In this document: one piece after another, positions 50,783 through 58,951 of the stretch
Numbering within the stretch: position 1 is the stretch's first letter
Layout of the letters: each line of letters begins with the position of its first letter
Assembly (NCBI RefSeq): GCF_014642655.1
Contig: NZ_BMIR01000008.1
Coordinates: forward strand, 62,001 to 126,000
Direction of reading: 5' to 3'
DNA length: 64,000 nucleotides
Source: Pullulanibacillus camelliae
GTDB lineage: Bacteria > Bacillota > Bacilli > Bacillales > Sporolactobacillaceae
The notes under the pieces: generated by a model
What the model was told of the DNA's origin: nothing
Databases searched by the model: none
Seen by the model: only the letters and a program-made list of their open reading frames with translations
Made by a program: the position numbers and the translations under genes

Positions 50783-51508
50783 ATGGGCCATTCAGAGCAA
50801 ACACCAGCTCAAAAGGCAAAAATATGCCAAAGCAATACCGGTTTGCAGGTAGGTAAGAATGTCAGAGTGGGTAAGCGTGTCAAAATTGGGCACCATGTCG
50901 TGATAAAGGATGATGTCGTTATTGAAGATGATGTAGAAATTGGTGATTTTGCAGTCATCGGCAGGCTTCCTTATAAGCGAGAGACAACAGAACTTGCTCC
51001 AACTGTCATTGGAGCAGGCTCTCGGGTAGGAACGCATGCGATCATCTATAAAGGCGTAACGATCCATCCACAATCTTATGTTGCAGACATGGTGACTGTT
51101 CGAGAGCATGTCACGATTGGGGAGCAGTCGATCATTGGGAGAGGGGTGGCAATTGAGGAACATACGACAATCGGAGCTCATGTCAAGATTGAAACAAATG
51201 CTTATATTACAGCTTTTTCTATCCTTGAGGATCGCGCCTTCATTGCACCAGGTGTCATCACTTCTAATGATCCATTTGCGGCACGGGCAAAGGTGCGCCC
51301 AGCTTTCAAAGGCGTCACGGTAAAATATGGTGGTAGAATTGGGGCAGGGAGCGTCATTCTCCCGGGAATTACGATAGAAAGAGAGGCGTTTGTTGGAGCG
51401 GGAAGTGTGGTTACAAAAGATGTTCCTGCTAAAACGATTGTTGTTGGCAACCCTGCACGCTATTTACGCGATGTTCCTAAAGTGCAATGGTTAGAAGAAT
51501 CTATTTGA
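50783..51508 (+). CDS. Left-handed beta-helix acyltransferase (WbpD-like)
   Basis: 241-aa protein built almost entirely of hexapeptide repeats ([IV]GxxxxI), e.g. VGKNVRVGKRVKIGHHVVI and IGAGSRVGTHAIIYKG, and ending with the typical VVGNPARYL. Such proteins N-acylate amino groups made by DegT aminotransferases. RBS AGGGAGGG precedes ATG 50783. The context of dehydrogenase, aminotransferase and acyltransferase resembles the WbpB-WbpE-WbpD set for 3-acetamido sugars. Confidence 0.87.
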   Translation: MGHSEQTPAQKAKICQSNTGLQVGKNVRVGKRVKIGHHVVIKDDVVIEDDVEIGDFAVIGRLPYKRETTELAPTVIGAGSRVGTHAIIYKGVTIHPQSYVADMVTVREHVTIGEQSIIGRGVAIEEHTTIGAHVKIETNAYITAFSILEDRAFIAPGVITSNDPFAARAKVRPAFKGVTVKYGGRIGAGSVILPGITIEREAFVGAGSVVTKDVPAKTIVVGNPARYLRDVPKVQWLEESI

Positions 51509-51531
51509 TTCATTTCATAAGGTTGAGGCAT

Positions 51532-53196
51532 ATGAGAATAGGCTTGGCGCGATCTAAATTTGGTGAAAAAGGAGGGCCTAGCTTGCGCTGGTTTTATTTA
51601 GAAACCTTTACGTTTTTTTCTGAAACATTAACTAGAACGTTTCATGATATGGGCATACCCTGTGAGACCCCTCAGTTCTCTCCGGAACAAGGGACAAGCG
51701 AACAGTTAATGCAAGCCTTAGAGGCGTTTAAGCCAGATATTATTTTAACGAGTGGCTGGACATCCTGGCATAAAAGAAAATATTTGGATGTCGTGAAGCG
51801 CTATTGTCAGGAACAAGAGGCTTTTCATGTTTTTTGGTCACTTGAAGATCCTGTTCATACTGAATTATGGAGTAAATATATGATTGAACAGGCCACCCCA
51901 GATTATGTGGTGACCCATGAGTATGGTTTTGAAGCATTTTATCATCAGTTAGGCATTCCAGCAGGATATTTACCCTTAGCATGTTATCCCACACTCCATC
52001 ATAGCCGCCCGCTAGAAGCCAACTACCAAGCAGATATTGCCTTAGTAGGCAATTACAGTCCAATCTTGCCGGAGCTTTGTCCTTTTCGTTATGCAGGCTT
52101 GAAGCGGTTAGTTGACCCTTTATTAAAGCAGCAGGAGTATTCCTTCCATATATACGGAGCAGGATGGCGAGATTATATAAAAAACATATCCTCTCTGAGC
52201 TCAAAACTTGTTGTTCATGGAACCATTCCTTATCAAGAGATCCCGAGTGTCTACAGCTCTTCAAAGCTAACCATAGGGATTCAAAATTCTCCACAGCTTT
52301 TAACACGGCGCACATTTGAAGCCATGGGGAGTGGGACGTGTCTCTTGACATTAAATACGCCTGCCGTTTCTCGGCATTTTATCTCAGATCAGCATCTTGT
52401 AACGATCGACGAAGACGAGAGCGTCTTAGATAAGGTCGGAAAATATCTTCGCGATTCAGCAGCGCGAGAGCGAATAAAAGCTCAAGGGCAGCGGTTTGTT
52501 CATCAACAGCATACGTATCAGGAGCGGCTGTTGGATTTAATTGAGCAGATTAAACCTCATGTGCAAGCGAAAAGAAATGGAAAAAAGCTATTTGCATTAC
52601 CCCAGGAGCTGTACAGAGAAGTCAGACGTGCAAAGCAGGTGACGGTAAATCAGCGGCATCACGTGCGACCAGAGATCATACAATTAAAGACCAGCTCCCA
52701 AAGACCACTTGAAGAAGTTTTTCTTAAATTCGCAATGGAACCTGTAAAAGGATATCGTATAAAGCAAGCGAGATGTACCTTGTTTGCTAACAAGCGGATG
52801 AGTGGGCAAGCAGAAGTAGAATGCTATCAAGTACTGTCGGATTGGGATAACAACAGCTTGAAGACTGGAAAACGCCCCAAATTGTCAGCGGAACCGATTG
52901 GTGTTGTTCCGCTAAAGCATATGTTTAGTTCCAAGTATCCTTGGGTCTCCAATTGGTATCGCTTTGATATGACCAAGGTAGGTCGAGACTGGGAGGAGCA
53001 CCCTGATCAAAATTATGGACTATACTTCGTGCTTCGCTCGGATAAAAGTGATAAAGTGAGTTTCGTATCTTCGGGCTCAAAGGATGGGTTTAATAGAATG
53101 ATATACGGGGAGCGTTTTCTTCCAAGATTAGAGTGTACCTATCAAAAGATTAGCAATGCTGTGGAAGAAGAAGCATGGTGTCCCTTTATTGATTAA
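51532..53196 (+). CDS. CgeB/YkvP-like glycosyltransferase with C-terminal DNRLRE-like domain
   Basis: 554-aa protein. Residues 1-350 resemble the CgeB/YkvP spore-protein family: an N-terminal Rossmann half (IGLARSKFGEKGG) and a C-terminal half with VALVGNYS-like, FHIYGAGW, VHGTIPYQEIPSVYSSSKLT and RTFEAMGSGTCLLT. After a basic linker, residues about 394-545 look like a DNRLRE/TGF-propeptide-type beta domain: VFLKFAMEP, CTLFANKRMSGQAEVECYQV, YRFDMTKVGRDW and PDQNYGLYFVL. The ATG at 51532 is preferred over the upstream GTG. The domain call for the C-terminus is from pattern memory. Confidence 0.72.
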   Translation: MRIGLARSKFGEKGGPSLRWFYLETFTFFSETLTRTFHDMGIPCETPQFSPEQGTSEQLMQALEAFKPDIILTSGWTSWHKRKYLDVVKRYCQEQEAFHVFWSLEDPVHTELWSKYMIEQATPDYVVTHEYGFEAFYHQLGIPAGYLPLACYPTLHHSRPLEANYQADIALVGNYSPILPELCPFRYAGLKRLVDPLLKQQEYSFHIYGAGWRDYIKNISSLSSKLVVHGTIPYQEIPSVYSSSKLTIGIQNSPQLLTRRTFEAMGSGTCLLTLNTPAVSRHFISDQHLVTIDEDESVLDKVGKYLRDSAARERIKAQGQRFVHQQHTYQERLLDLIEQIKPHVQAKRNGKKLFALPQELYREVRRAKQVTVNQRHHVRPEIIQLKTSSQRPLEEVFLKFAMEPVKGYRIKQARCTLFANKRMSGQAEVECYQVLSDWDNNSLKTGKRPKLSAEPIGVVPLKHMFSSKYPWVSNWYRFDMTKVGRDWEEHPDQNYGLYFVLRSDKSDKVSFVSSGSKDGFNRMIYGERFLPRLECTYQKISNAVEEEAWCPFID

Positions 53197-53217
53197 TAGA
53201 GTAATGAGGAGGTCGCT

Positions 53218-54147
53218 ATGGCGCGAAGAATCACGCTTTTATTTATTACTAAGGATTTTACGCACCGAACAGAACGAAGCACTTATTATTTAATACAGGC
53301 ACTAAAAAAACATGCCGAGCTGTTGGTTTGGCATGAGCATGGAGATATTCAAAGCATCCTTAGACAATGTCCAAAAACGCCAGACTTTATTTTACTCAAT
53401 GATTTCAAACCAGACTACAGTCCATTTATACGCAATCTAAAAAGTGCTTCTGTTCCTTATGGAATCATCATGCATGATCTGAAATATAAAATGAAGCATC
53501 GAAAGGCTTTTATTGAAAAGGAAAGCGTTCGGCATATTTTTTCTATTTATCGGGATCCCTTCAAAAAGTGGTTTCCTGAATTCCTTTCAAGGATGGTGTG
53601 GCTGCCTCACCATGTGCCCATCAACATTTTTAAGCCTTATAATGAAGAAAAGGATATCGATATCTTGATGAGTGGTGCTTTATTTGAGCATATTTACCCG
53701 CTGCGTCACCACTTTTATACGCATTATAAGGATGACCCGAGGTTTTGTTATATTCCACACCCTGGTTATCGGGATGTCGATGAACAGGAAGCTTATTATG
53801 TTGGAGAGAATTATGCCCGTCTGCTGAGTCGGGCTAAACTTTTTTTAACCTGTGACAGTGTGGAGCATTTCCCTGTCCTAAAATATTATGAAGCTGCTGC
53901 TGCGGGGACTTGTCTATTAGCTCCATTAAATGCGGAATTGAGAGATTTAGGCTTTCAAGCGGATGAGAATTGCGTGGACATCTCAGCGGTGAACTTTGAA
54001 GAAAAGGTTGAGGAATACTTAGAGGATGAAGAAAAGCGTAAGCAAATCATCCAGAGGGCGGTTCATTTTATAAGAGAAAATCATTCCACAGAGGTGAGGG
54101 CAAAACAATTGATTGGGCACATTGTGAAGATTTTACAAAGCTATTAA
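53218..54147 (+). CDS. CgeB-like glycosyltransferase
   Basis: 309-aa GT-B-like protein with features of CgeB-type transferases: HHVPINIFKPYNEEKDIDILMSG, FCYIPHPGYRD, and the C-terminal EHFPVLKYYEAAAAGTCLLAP. ATG after GAGGAGG, 22 bp behind the previous glycosyltransferase. CgeB of B. subtilis helps build the outermost spore layer, which suggests a spore-surface acceptor. That is inference. Confidence 0.75.
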   Translation: MARRITLLFITKDFTHRTERSTYYLIQALKKHAELLVWHEHGDIQSILRQCPKTPDFILLNDFKPDYSPFIRNLKSASVPYGIIMHDLKYKMKHRKAFIEKESVRHIFSIYRDPFKKWFPEFLSRMVWLPHHVPINIFKPYNEEKDIDILMSGALFEHIYPLRHHFYTHYKDDPRFCYIPHPGYRDVDEQEAYYVGENYARLLSRAKLFLTCDSVEHFPVLKYYEAAAAGTCLLAPLNAELRDLGFQADENCVDISAVNFEEKVEEYLEDEEKRKQIIQRAVHFIRENHSTEVRAKQLIGHIVKILQSY

Positions 54148-54254
54148 TCTAAGGAGAGGCATCTACACTATAAATTTTGCGTGCAAATTTGTTGATCAGG
54201 TGTTTTTTCAAAAAGATAATATATTTCCTAGATTATTCATAGAAAATCTGACAG

Positions 54255-54579
54255 AATCAGAAAAGAGGAAAGATGGAAAATTACATCAAGGAAGCAAAGA
54301 GTGGTTTTAACTTTGATAGAATGTGCAGCCATTCCTTCCAAGTTAATGAGGTAAGAATGCTGCTTAAGCCTGCTGGCGTACAACCTAACGAACTGGCTTC
54401 GTACACTTTGCTTTCCAGAGGGACAAAAGAATATGCAGATTCAAACAATACGGACAAAGCTTATTAAAGTGGCCAGCAAATGAGTAAAGTCAGGTCGATC
54501 ATTGTACTTCAAGTTATCTTCCAGCTTTGTTTATCACACATTTTTTTGGGACATACTACAGCGCATTCAAAGGCTAAAA
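54255..54579 (+). pseudogene. IS1380-family transposase remnant (C-terminal part)
   Basis: Starting near RGKMENYIKEAKSGF, the frame shifts near 54365 to LAYNLTNWLRTLCFPEG, IRTKLIKVASK, an in-frame TGA at 54481-54483, then VKSGRSLYFKLSSSFVYHTFF and ILQRIQRLK. These are the conserved C-terminal blocks of IS1380 transposases. The N-terminal two thirds and the IS ends are absent. It is thus a decayed insertion element at the right border of the glycan island. Confidence 0.82.
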
Positions 54580-54587
54580 CTCGAGTG

Positions 54588-54725
54588 ATTGGAGCGTATG
54601 GCGGGAGACTCCTGCGGAAACAGCACGCGTCCGAAGCCCACGCACTGAGCGTCTTTTGCGAGGGAGGAGGCTAAGGCCGTGCCCACGGAAAGCGAGCGCC
54701 AGAAGCGCAAATCACCCGCCAATAC
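54588..54725 (+). repeat. GC-rich interspersed palindromic repeat, copy 2
   Basis: GATTGGAGCG, GCGGGAGACTCCTGCGGAA, GAGGAGGCTAAGGCC and CACGGAAAGCGAGCG occur in the same order as in the reverse complement of 2577-2716. It begins within a few bases of the transposase remnant. Confidence 0.7.
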
Positions 54726-55174
54726 CATACCTAACTTCAACATTTATTTTGGCATCAAGGGAGAAGTCTGCCCAAAAACAGGTAGCTTTTTACTGTGCGA
54801 TTATTATAAATGCTTCGTCGCAGTGACTCTCTCAATATTATTTTCAAAAAAAGCTTGGCCTTGGCTACAAATCCTATTTTTTTGGAGTATGAATAAGTCA
54901 GGTATTTCTTGTTATCATCCCACAATAAATTTAAACCCTGCGATACATTCTATGAGTCCCTTAATTAAATTCCCATCACACTGATGTTGAAAGTCGTTAA
55001 TAATTAACACACTACGCTAAATGTCCAGAGGAACGCTTATCTCATGGAATAGACTACCTCCGCAGTTAAATAACAAGCATTCCATCGGCCAGCACACGTC
55101 AATGACAGTACCTATTCCCCGTTGAAAGAGTCTGCTAGCTGAAATGGTTAAACAATTTCAAGCATCTGTCACAC

Positions 55175-55225
55175 TTCAGGCAATTTGCCCGAGGGGTATT
55201 GCCTGAACCGACGGATTGGTGTCGG
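55175..55225 (+). other. Two tandem hairpins of unknown role
   Basis: A perfect 10-bp inverted repeat TTCAGGCAAT / ATTGCCTGAA (loop about 13 nt) is followed without gap by CCGAC / GTCGG with an 8-nt loop, then GCACTTTTC. It could be a small structured RNA or the 3' end of one. No tRNA or known riboswitch signature is visible. Confidence 0.4.
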
Positions 55226-55439
55226 GCACTTTTCATGAGTGCAGGTATTGAAGGAGCTTAATGCATGACTTGATGAGGTGGGGGTTTTGAGAAAATTCTC
55301 TAATTCAAATAGGGACTGGCATATTTTTGTCAGGCTTTTTCTTTCCTTTGCTTTAAGGCTGGCTATCTATGGAAAGGCTTAAGTCGAGCTTCTGCCTGCA
55401 GGTATGAGAAAATGTCATCAAATTTAACAAATAAAAGTA

Positions 55440-55486
55440 AAAGAGATTGCCCTTAAACATTAAACCTTTGGGTCAATCTCTTTTTG
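55440..55486. terminator. Terminator downstream of the coat-like gene
   Basis: AAAGAGATTGCCC pairs with GGGTCAATCTCTTT (one bulge) around an AT-rich loop, with T-runs on both sides. Suited to end minus-strand transcription of the 55536-55883 gene, and possibly bidirectional. Confidence 0.75.
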
Positions 55487-55535
55487 TGAAGTACTTGAGT
55501 AGAGGCATTTGTTTCATGCTAGTAAAAAACAGTGG

Positions 55536-55883
55536 TTAAGCCGTTGTTGTCAAAAATGCTAAACCTTGGATTTGTTCACAGCTCGTCACGTAAAGCTGAG
55601 TGATGACTCCTGTTGTCCCAACAACAGGATAGCTGAATGTCGCACAACCGGTTTCAGGGTCAAATTTTTGAAAGGTAAAGATTGTAGGGGTTGTTAAGCC
55701 ACCAAGATCGAGTGGGGCGTTTGTGCCATTGGGAACGATGAAGAAAAGCTGTGATGGAGTGAGCTTCCTCAATTGTTCGCAAATACACGTTTTGCACCCA
55801 CAATTGCACTTATGCTTCTTTTCCTTTTTTTCGTCCTTCTCTCGATGACCGCAATAGTAGTCATCATCAAATAAACTTGCCAT
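55536..55883 (-). CDS. Cys-rich spore coat-like protein (CotY/CotZ-type)
   Basis: 115-aa protein with an acidic-basic N-terminus (MASLFDDDYYCGHREKDEKK), a cysteine cluster (CNCGCKTCICEQL) and a C-terminal beta-rich part with GCATFSYPVV and a final Cys in VTSCEQIQGLAFL. This arrangement recalls CotY/CotZ/ExsY coat and exosporium proteins, which crosslink through disulfides. No signal peptide. AAAGGAGG precedes the ATG. Similarity is only general, so the family is a suggestion. Confidence 0.55.
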   Translation of the reverse strand: MASLFDDDYYCGHREKDEKKEKKHKCNCGCKTCICEQLRKLTPSQLFFIVPNGTNAPLDLGGLTTPTIFTFQKFDPETGCATFSYPVVGTTGVITQLYVTSCEQIQGLAFLTTTA

Positions 55884-56104
55884 GTGATAACCTCCTTTAG
55901 AGAAAACAATAAAAATACGTGACTACTAAAGTGTATTAATGAAGAAGCCAATCCGATTGGACGTTTGTTTACTTTTTTATGATTCTTTCCTTTTCTCTTA
56001 GTCATTTGTGTATATTTTGCTTGAAATAGGCGAGTGTGGATACATAAATGGTCGTTGTACCATAAAAAAGTAGTGACTGGGTATTAACAAAGGAGGGAAA
56101 GACA

Positions 56105-56332
56105 GTGCCATTAGCATCCACAGATAGAGTGAGCTTTAGAAGCCGTCTAATATTGCTTGGACTGGAAAATGTCTTATTTAATGAAGTGATGTTATCCAAT
56201 GGAAATAGTATCTTTGGGGTAAGAATTTTTGAAGTCTCTGGTGATTTTGTCACATTCCAAGAAGAAGGCTCCGCCGGAAGTGATTTAATCGCAGTACCTT
56301 TTGATGATATCGTTGCTTTAGATTATGCCTAA
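56105..56332 (+). CDS. Small protein of unknown function
   Basis: 75-aa product (MPLASTDRVSFRSRL...) starting with GTG after AAAGGAGGG. It is predicted all-beta, with alternating hydrophobic residues and an acidic C-terminus (VPFDDIVALDYA). No Cys and no signal peptide. I do not recognise the family. It is divergent from the coat-like gene and is followed by a good terminator, which supports it being real. Confidence 0.65.
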   Translation: MPLASTDRVSFRSRLILLGLENVLFNEVMLSNGNSIFGVRIFEVSGDFVTFQEEGSAGSDLIAVPFDDIVALDYA

Positions 56333-56337
56333 TAAAG

Positions 56338-56368
56338 AAAAAATGCCGATAATCTCGGCATTTTTTTA
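56338..56368. terminator. Bidirectional terminator between the small gene and ctaM
   Basis: AAAAAATGCCGA / TCGGCATTTTTTT hairpin fills the 36-bp gap between two convergent genes and has A- and T-runs on its two sides. Confidence 0.85.
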
Positions 56369-56929
56369 TTAATAGTATGGCGCCATCATGAGATAGACGA
56401 TGACCCCCGTTATACTGACGTAAAGCCAAATCGGCATTGTCCAGCGCACGATTTTTTTGTGCTTGCTGATTTGCATCGTCCAGCCCCAGACAAGTGAAAA
56501 GAGTGCTAAAGGGACAATGATGGCAGCAAGTGTACTGTGCGTAATCAGAATTGTAAAATAGAGAGGTCTCATAAAGCCTTGCCCGCCGTATTTCGCCGTT
56601 TCAGGCGAAATATAATGGAAGGTGAGATAAGAGACCAAAAACAACAGCGTGGCCACAAATGCAGCTAAAATGAAGCCTCTATGTAGCTTAATGTTCTTTT
56701 TCCGAATAGCAAAAAAGGCGGCCCACAAAAAGATAAAAGTGAAGCTGTTGAAGATGGCATTCATTCTTGGCAAAATATTGATGTCAAAATCGACCTTGCC
56801 TCGATAACCAAGTGGTGAGAAAAATAGCAATAGAATGATGACAACGGCCACGATGGAAAAGCTCCAAATCAGTACGGCATAATTCTTATTACTCGTTGGT
56901 TTATAGTTATTATCCGAGTGATTGCTCAT
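56369..56929 (-). CDS. ctaM: CtaM/YozB, DUF420 membrane protein
   Basis: 186-aa protein with five hydrophobic segments and conserved His in LHRGF, LVSYLTFHY and ITHSTLAA. This is the DUF420 family, needed in Staphylococcus aureus and B. subtilis for assembly of heme A-type terminal oxidases. The ATG at 56929 (MSNHSDNN) follows AAGGAG; the upstream ATG at 56950 overlaps the ribosome site. It stands alone between the spore-type genes and rqcH. Confidence 0.82.
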   Translation of the reverse strand: MSNHSDNNYKPTSNKNYAVLIWSFSIVAVVIILLLFFSPLGYRGKVDFDINILPRMNAIFNSFTFIFLWAAFFAIRKKNIKLHRGFILAAFVATLLFLVSYLTFHYISPETAKYGGQGFMRPLYFTILITHSTLAAIIVPLALFSLVWGWTMQISKHKKIVRWTMPIWLYVSITGVIVYLMMAPYY

Positions 56930-57081
56930 GTAATAGTCTCCTTGATCCAATAGTTTTACTTACATTATAACGGTCTCGGAATCACTTTCAAATGACAAAC
57001 CTTTGAACATCGTCACAAAATGGCTTAATGTAGTCATTTTGTCAAATTTACCAAAAGTTGCGAGAAGTCTATGACCTGTTT

Positions 57082-58797
57082 TTATTTCGGATCTTTTAAC
57101 TGCAAGACTAAGCGCTCATCAGGAGTGACAAAAACCGTTTTTTGATGATCGTAAATGACATATCCTGGCTTCGCTCCATTCGGTTTATGGACGTGTTTGA
57201 TCAATGTATAGTCAACAGGAACGCTACTAGACATGGATGATTTGCTAAAGTAAGCTGCCAAATTAGCGGCTTCCATCAGTGTGGTTTCTCCAAAATCCTT
57301 AGCACGAATCACCACGTGAGAGCCAGGAATGTCCTTGGTATGCAACCAGGTGTCCTCAGCTGAAGCCTGCCGGGTGGTTAGAAATTCATTTTGTTTATTA
57401 TTTTTTCCGACGAGGATGGGAATGCCTTCGCTAGAGGTATAGTGTTCTAGGTTAGGCTTCTGATTTTTCTGCTTACGTGCTTTGGAAATTCGCCGTTTTA
57501 GATAGCCGCCTTCCTCCAGCTCCTCACGGATTTCATCAATATCATTGACCCCTGCAGAGGTGATTTGCTGAAGCAGTGCATCGAAATAGTCAATCTCCTG
57601 ATGTGTGGCTTTAATTTGTTCCTCAACCACTTTTTGAGCGGTCTTTAACTTGTTATACTTTTTAAAGAAGCTTTGTGCATTTTCTGATGGCGTTCGATTG
57701 GGATCCAAAGGAATGGTGACACTTTGCTGCTCGGGGTCGTAATAATTCACGACGGTGGCAGATTGATCCCCTTTATTCACGAGGTGCATGTGAGCGGTCA
57801 ACAACTCCCCATACAGTTGAAAACGCGAGGCATCCTCGGCATCCTTTAAGGTTGCACGCAGCTTGTCCAGCTTCCGTTCATTTTTCTTTTTTTCATTGGT
57901 AAGCCAGTGGCTGAGGTTGGCAGCGCGTTGTCTGACGATATCCGCTTCAGATTTTAATGAAAAGTACGTTTCTAACATCGTGCTAGGTGAATCGAATGTT
58001 TCGACCTCACCTTCAATATGCGTTAAAGGAAGCACGTGAAAGTGGTCTTTGCCGCCAGTCTTGCGAATGATTTGTGGCTGGAACTCTTCTTTAATAATCA
58101 AGTGCTGCACCGCTGAAAAAGCTGAAATCACAGCTTGTTGTGTAGGGACACCTGCACGATGCATAATTTCTTTAGCTAAGAGGGGAGAAAACCCATTGAT
58201 TGTCTCCACGAGCTGACGATCAAGTCTGCCGCTATTAAAATCTAAGTGTTGTAGCAATTCATCACTCGTGATCGTCGCTGGATCGAGTTTATGTGGGTCA
58301 GGCGGTAAGACATAGGGCTGACCGGGTAATACCGTCCGATGGCGATTGATAGAAGGCGGCAGGCGCTTAATCGCATCAATGATTTGCCCGTTATCGCGAT
58401 CAATGAGAATGATGTTGCTGTGCTTTCCCATTAGTTCAATAATCATGCGGCGGTGTGCGGGATCACCAAGATCGTTTTTTCCTATTAAATCTATATGAAC
58501 GATGCGCTCATAATCTAATTGCTGGATCGATTCAACGACGTTCCCTTCAAGATATTTTCTCATGAGCATACAAAACATGGGTGGCTCAGCAGGGTTATCG
58601 ATGGCCCGAGTTGTGATATGTAAACGCGTGAATTGTGCTCCTGTTGAAATCAACAGGCGGCGATTAGCTCCATGGGAGCGTATAACGAGTATTAAGTCAG
58701 ATGGATGCGGTTGATAAATTTTGCTGATGCGTCCACCTGCAAAGACACTATTAAGTTCCCGACAAACGGAACGGGTAACAATCCCATCAAAGGACAT
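57082..58797 (-). CDS. rqcH: RqcH, NFACT ribosome-quality-control protein
   Basis: Binds 50S subunits carrying stalled peptidyl-tRNA and recruits tRNA-Ala for C-terminal Ala tailing. The N-terminal NFACT-N domain (MSFDGIVTRSVCREL) is followed by helix-hairpin-helix and long coiled-coil arms, then the C-terminal NFACT-R domain with HTKDIPGSHVVIR. The NFACT-N domain carries the usual motif SRLHI-like TRLHITTRAIDNP. Length is 571 aa, near the 572-aa B. subtilis YloA. AGAGAGGG precedes the ATG. Confidence 0.94.
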   Translation of the reverse strand: MSFDGIVTRSVCRELNSVFAGGRISKIYQPHPSDLILVIRSHGANRRLLISTGAQFTRLHITTRAIDNPAEPPMFCMLMRKYLEGNVVESIQQLDYERIVHIDLIGKNDLGDPAHRRMIIELMGKHSNIILIDRDNGQIIDAIKRLPPSINRHRTVLPGQPYVLPPDPHKLDPATITSDELLQHLDFNSGRLDRQLVETINGFSPLLAKEIMHRAGVPTQQAVISAFSAVQHLIIKEEFQPQIIRKTGGKDHFHVLPLTHIEGEVETFDSPSTMLETYFSLKSEADIVRQRAANLSHWLTNEKKKNERKLDKLRATLKDAEDASRFQLYGELLTAHMHLVNKGDQSATVVNYYDPEQQSVTIPLDPNRTPSENAQSFFKKYNKLKTAQKVVEEQIKATHQEIDYFDALLQQITSAGVNDIDEIREELEEGGYLKRRISKARKQKNQKPNLEHYTSSEGIPILVGKNNKQNEFLTTRQASAEDTWLHTKDIPGSHVVIRAKDFGETTLMEAANLAAYFSKSSMSSSVPVDYTLIKHVHKPNGAKPGYVIYDHQKTVFVTPDERLVLQLKDPK

Positions 58798-58951
58798 GCT
58801 TTATCCCTCTCTTTCATCTCACTAGTATATCATGTTGACAGCGTGTCTGTAAGTTGGGGCACTGATTTAGAAAACAAACTGTGCTTTAGTTAGCGAGTAA
58901 TACTTGTTGTGACCATTTTTTTTGTTTAGAATAAGGATTGGATGTGATAAA

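Larger units (their letters stand above)
54726..55535 (+). other. Non-coding region between the IS remnant and the coat-like gene
   Basis: About 800 bp with no supported gene on either strand. It holds a double hairpin at 55175-55225 and a terminator at 55440-55486. Short open frames lack ribosome sites and family features. Confidence 0.5.

Noticed and set aside
51740-52351. 203-aa minus-strand frame opposite the CgeB-like gene
   Set aside because: Antisense shadow of a well-supported gene, with no recognisable domain.
54480-54984. Two short frames of 64 and 101 aa after the glycan island
   Set aside because: One is the wrong frame of the transposase remnant plus the GC-rich repeat, the other has no ribosome site or recognisable domain.
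55175-55225. tRNA or known riboswitch at the double hairpin
   Set aside because: The arms do not form a cloverleaf, and there is no TTCGA-type T-arm or CCA end.
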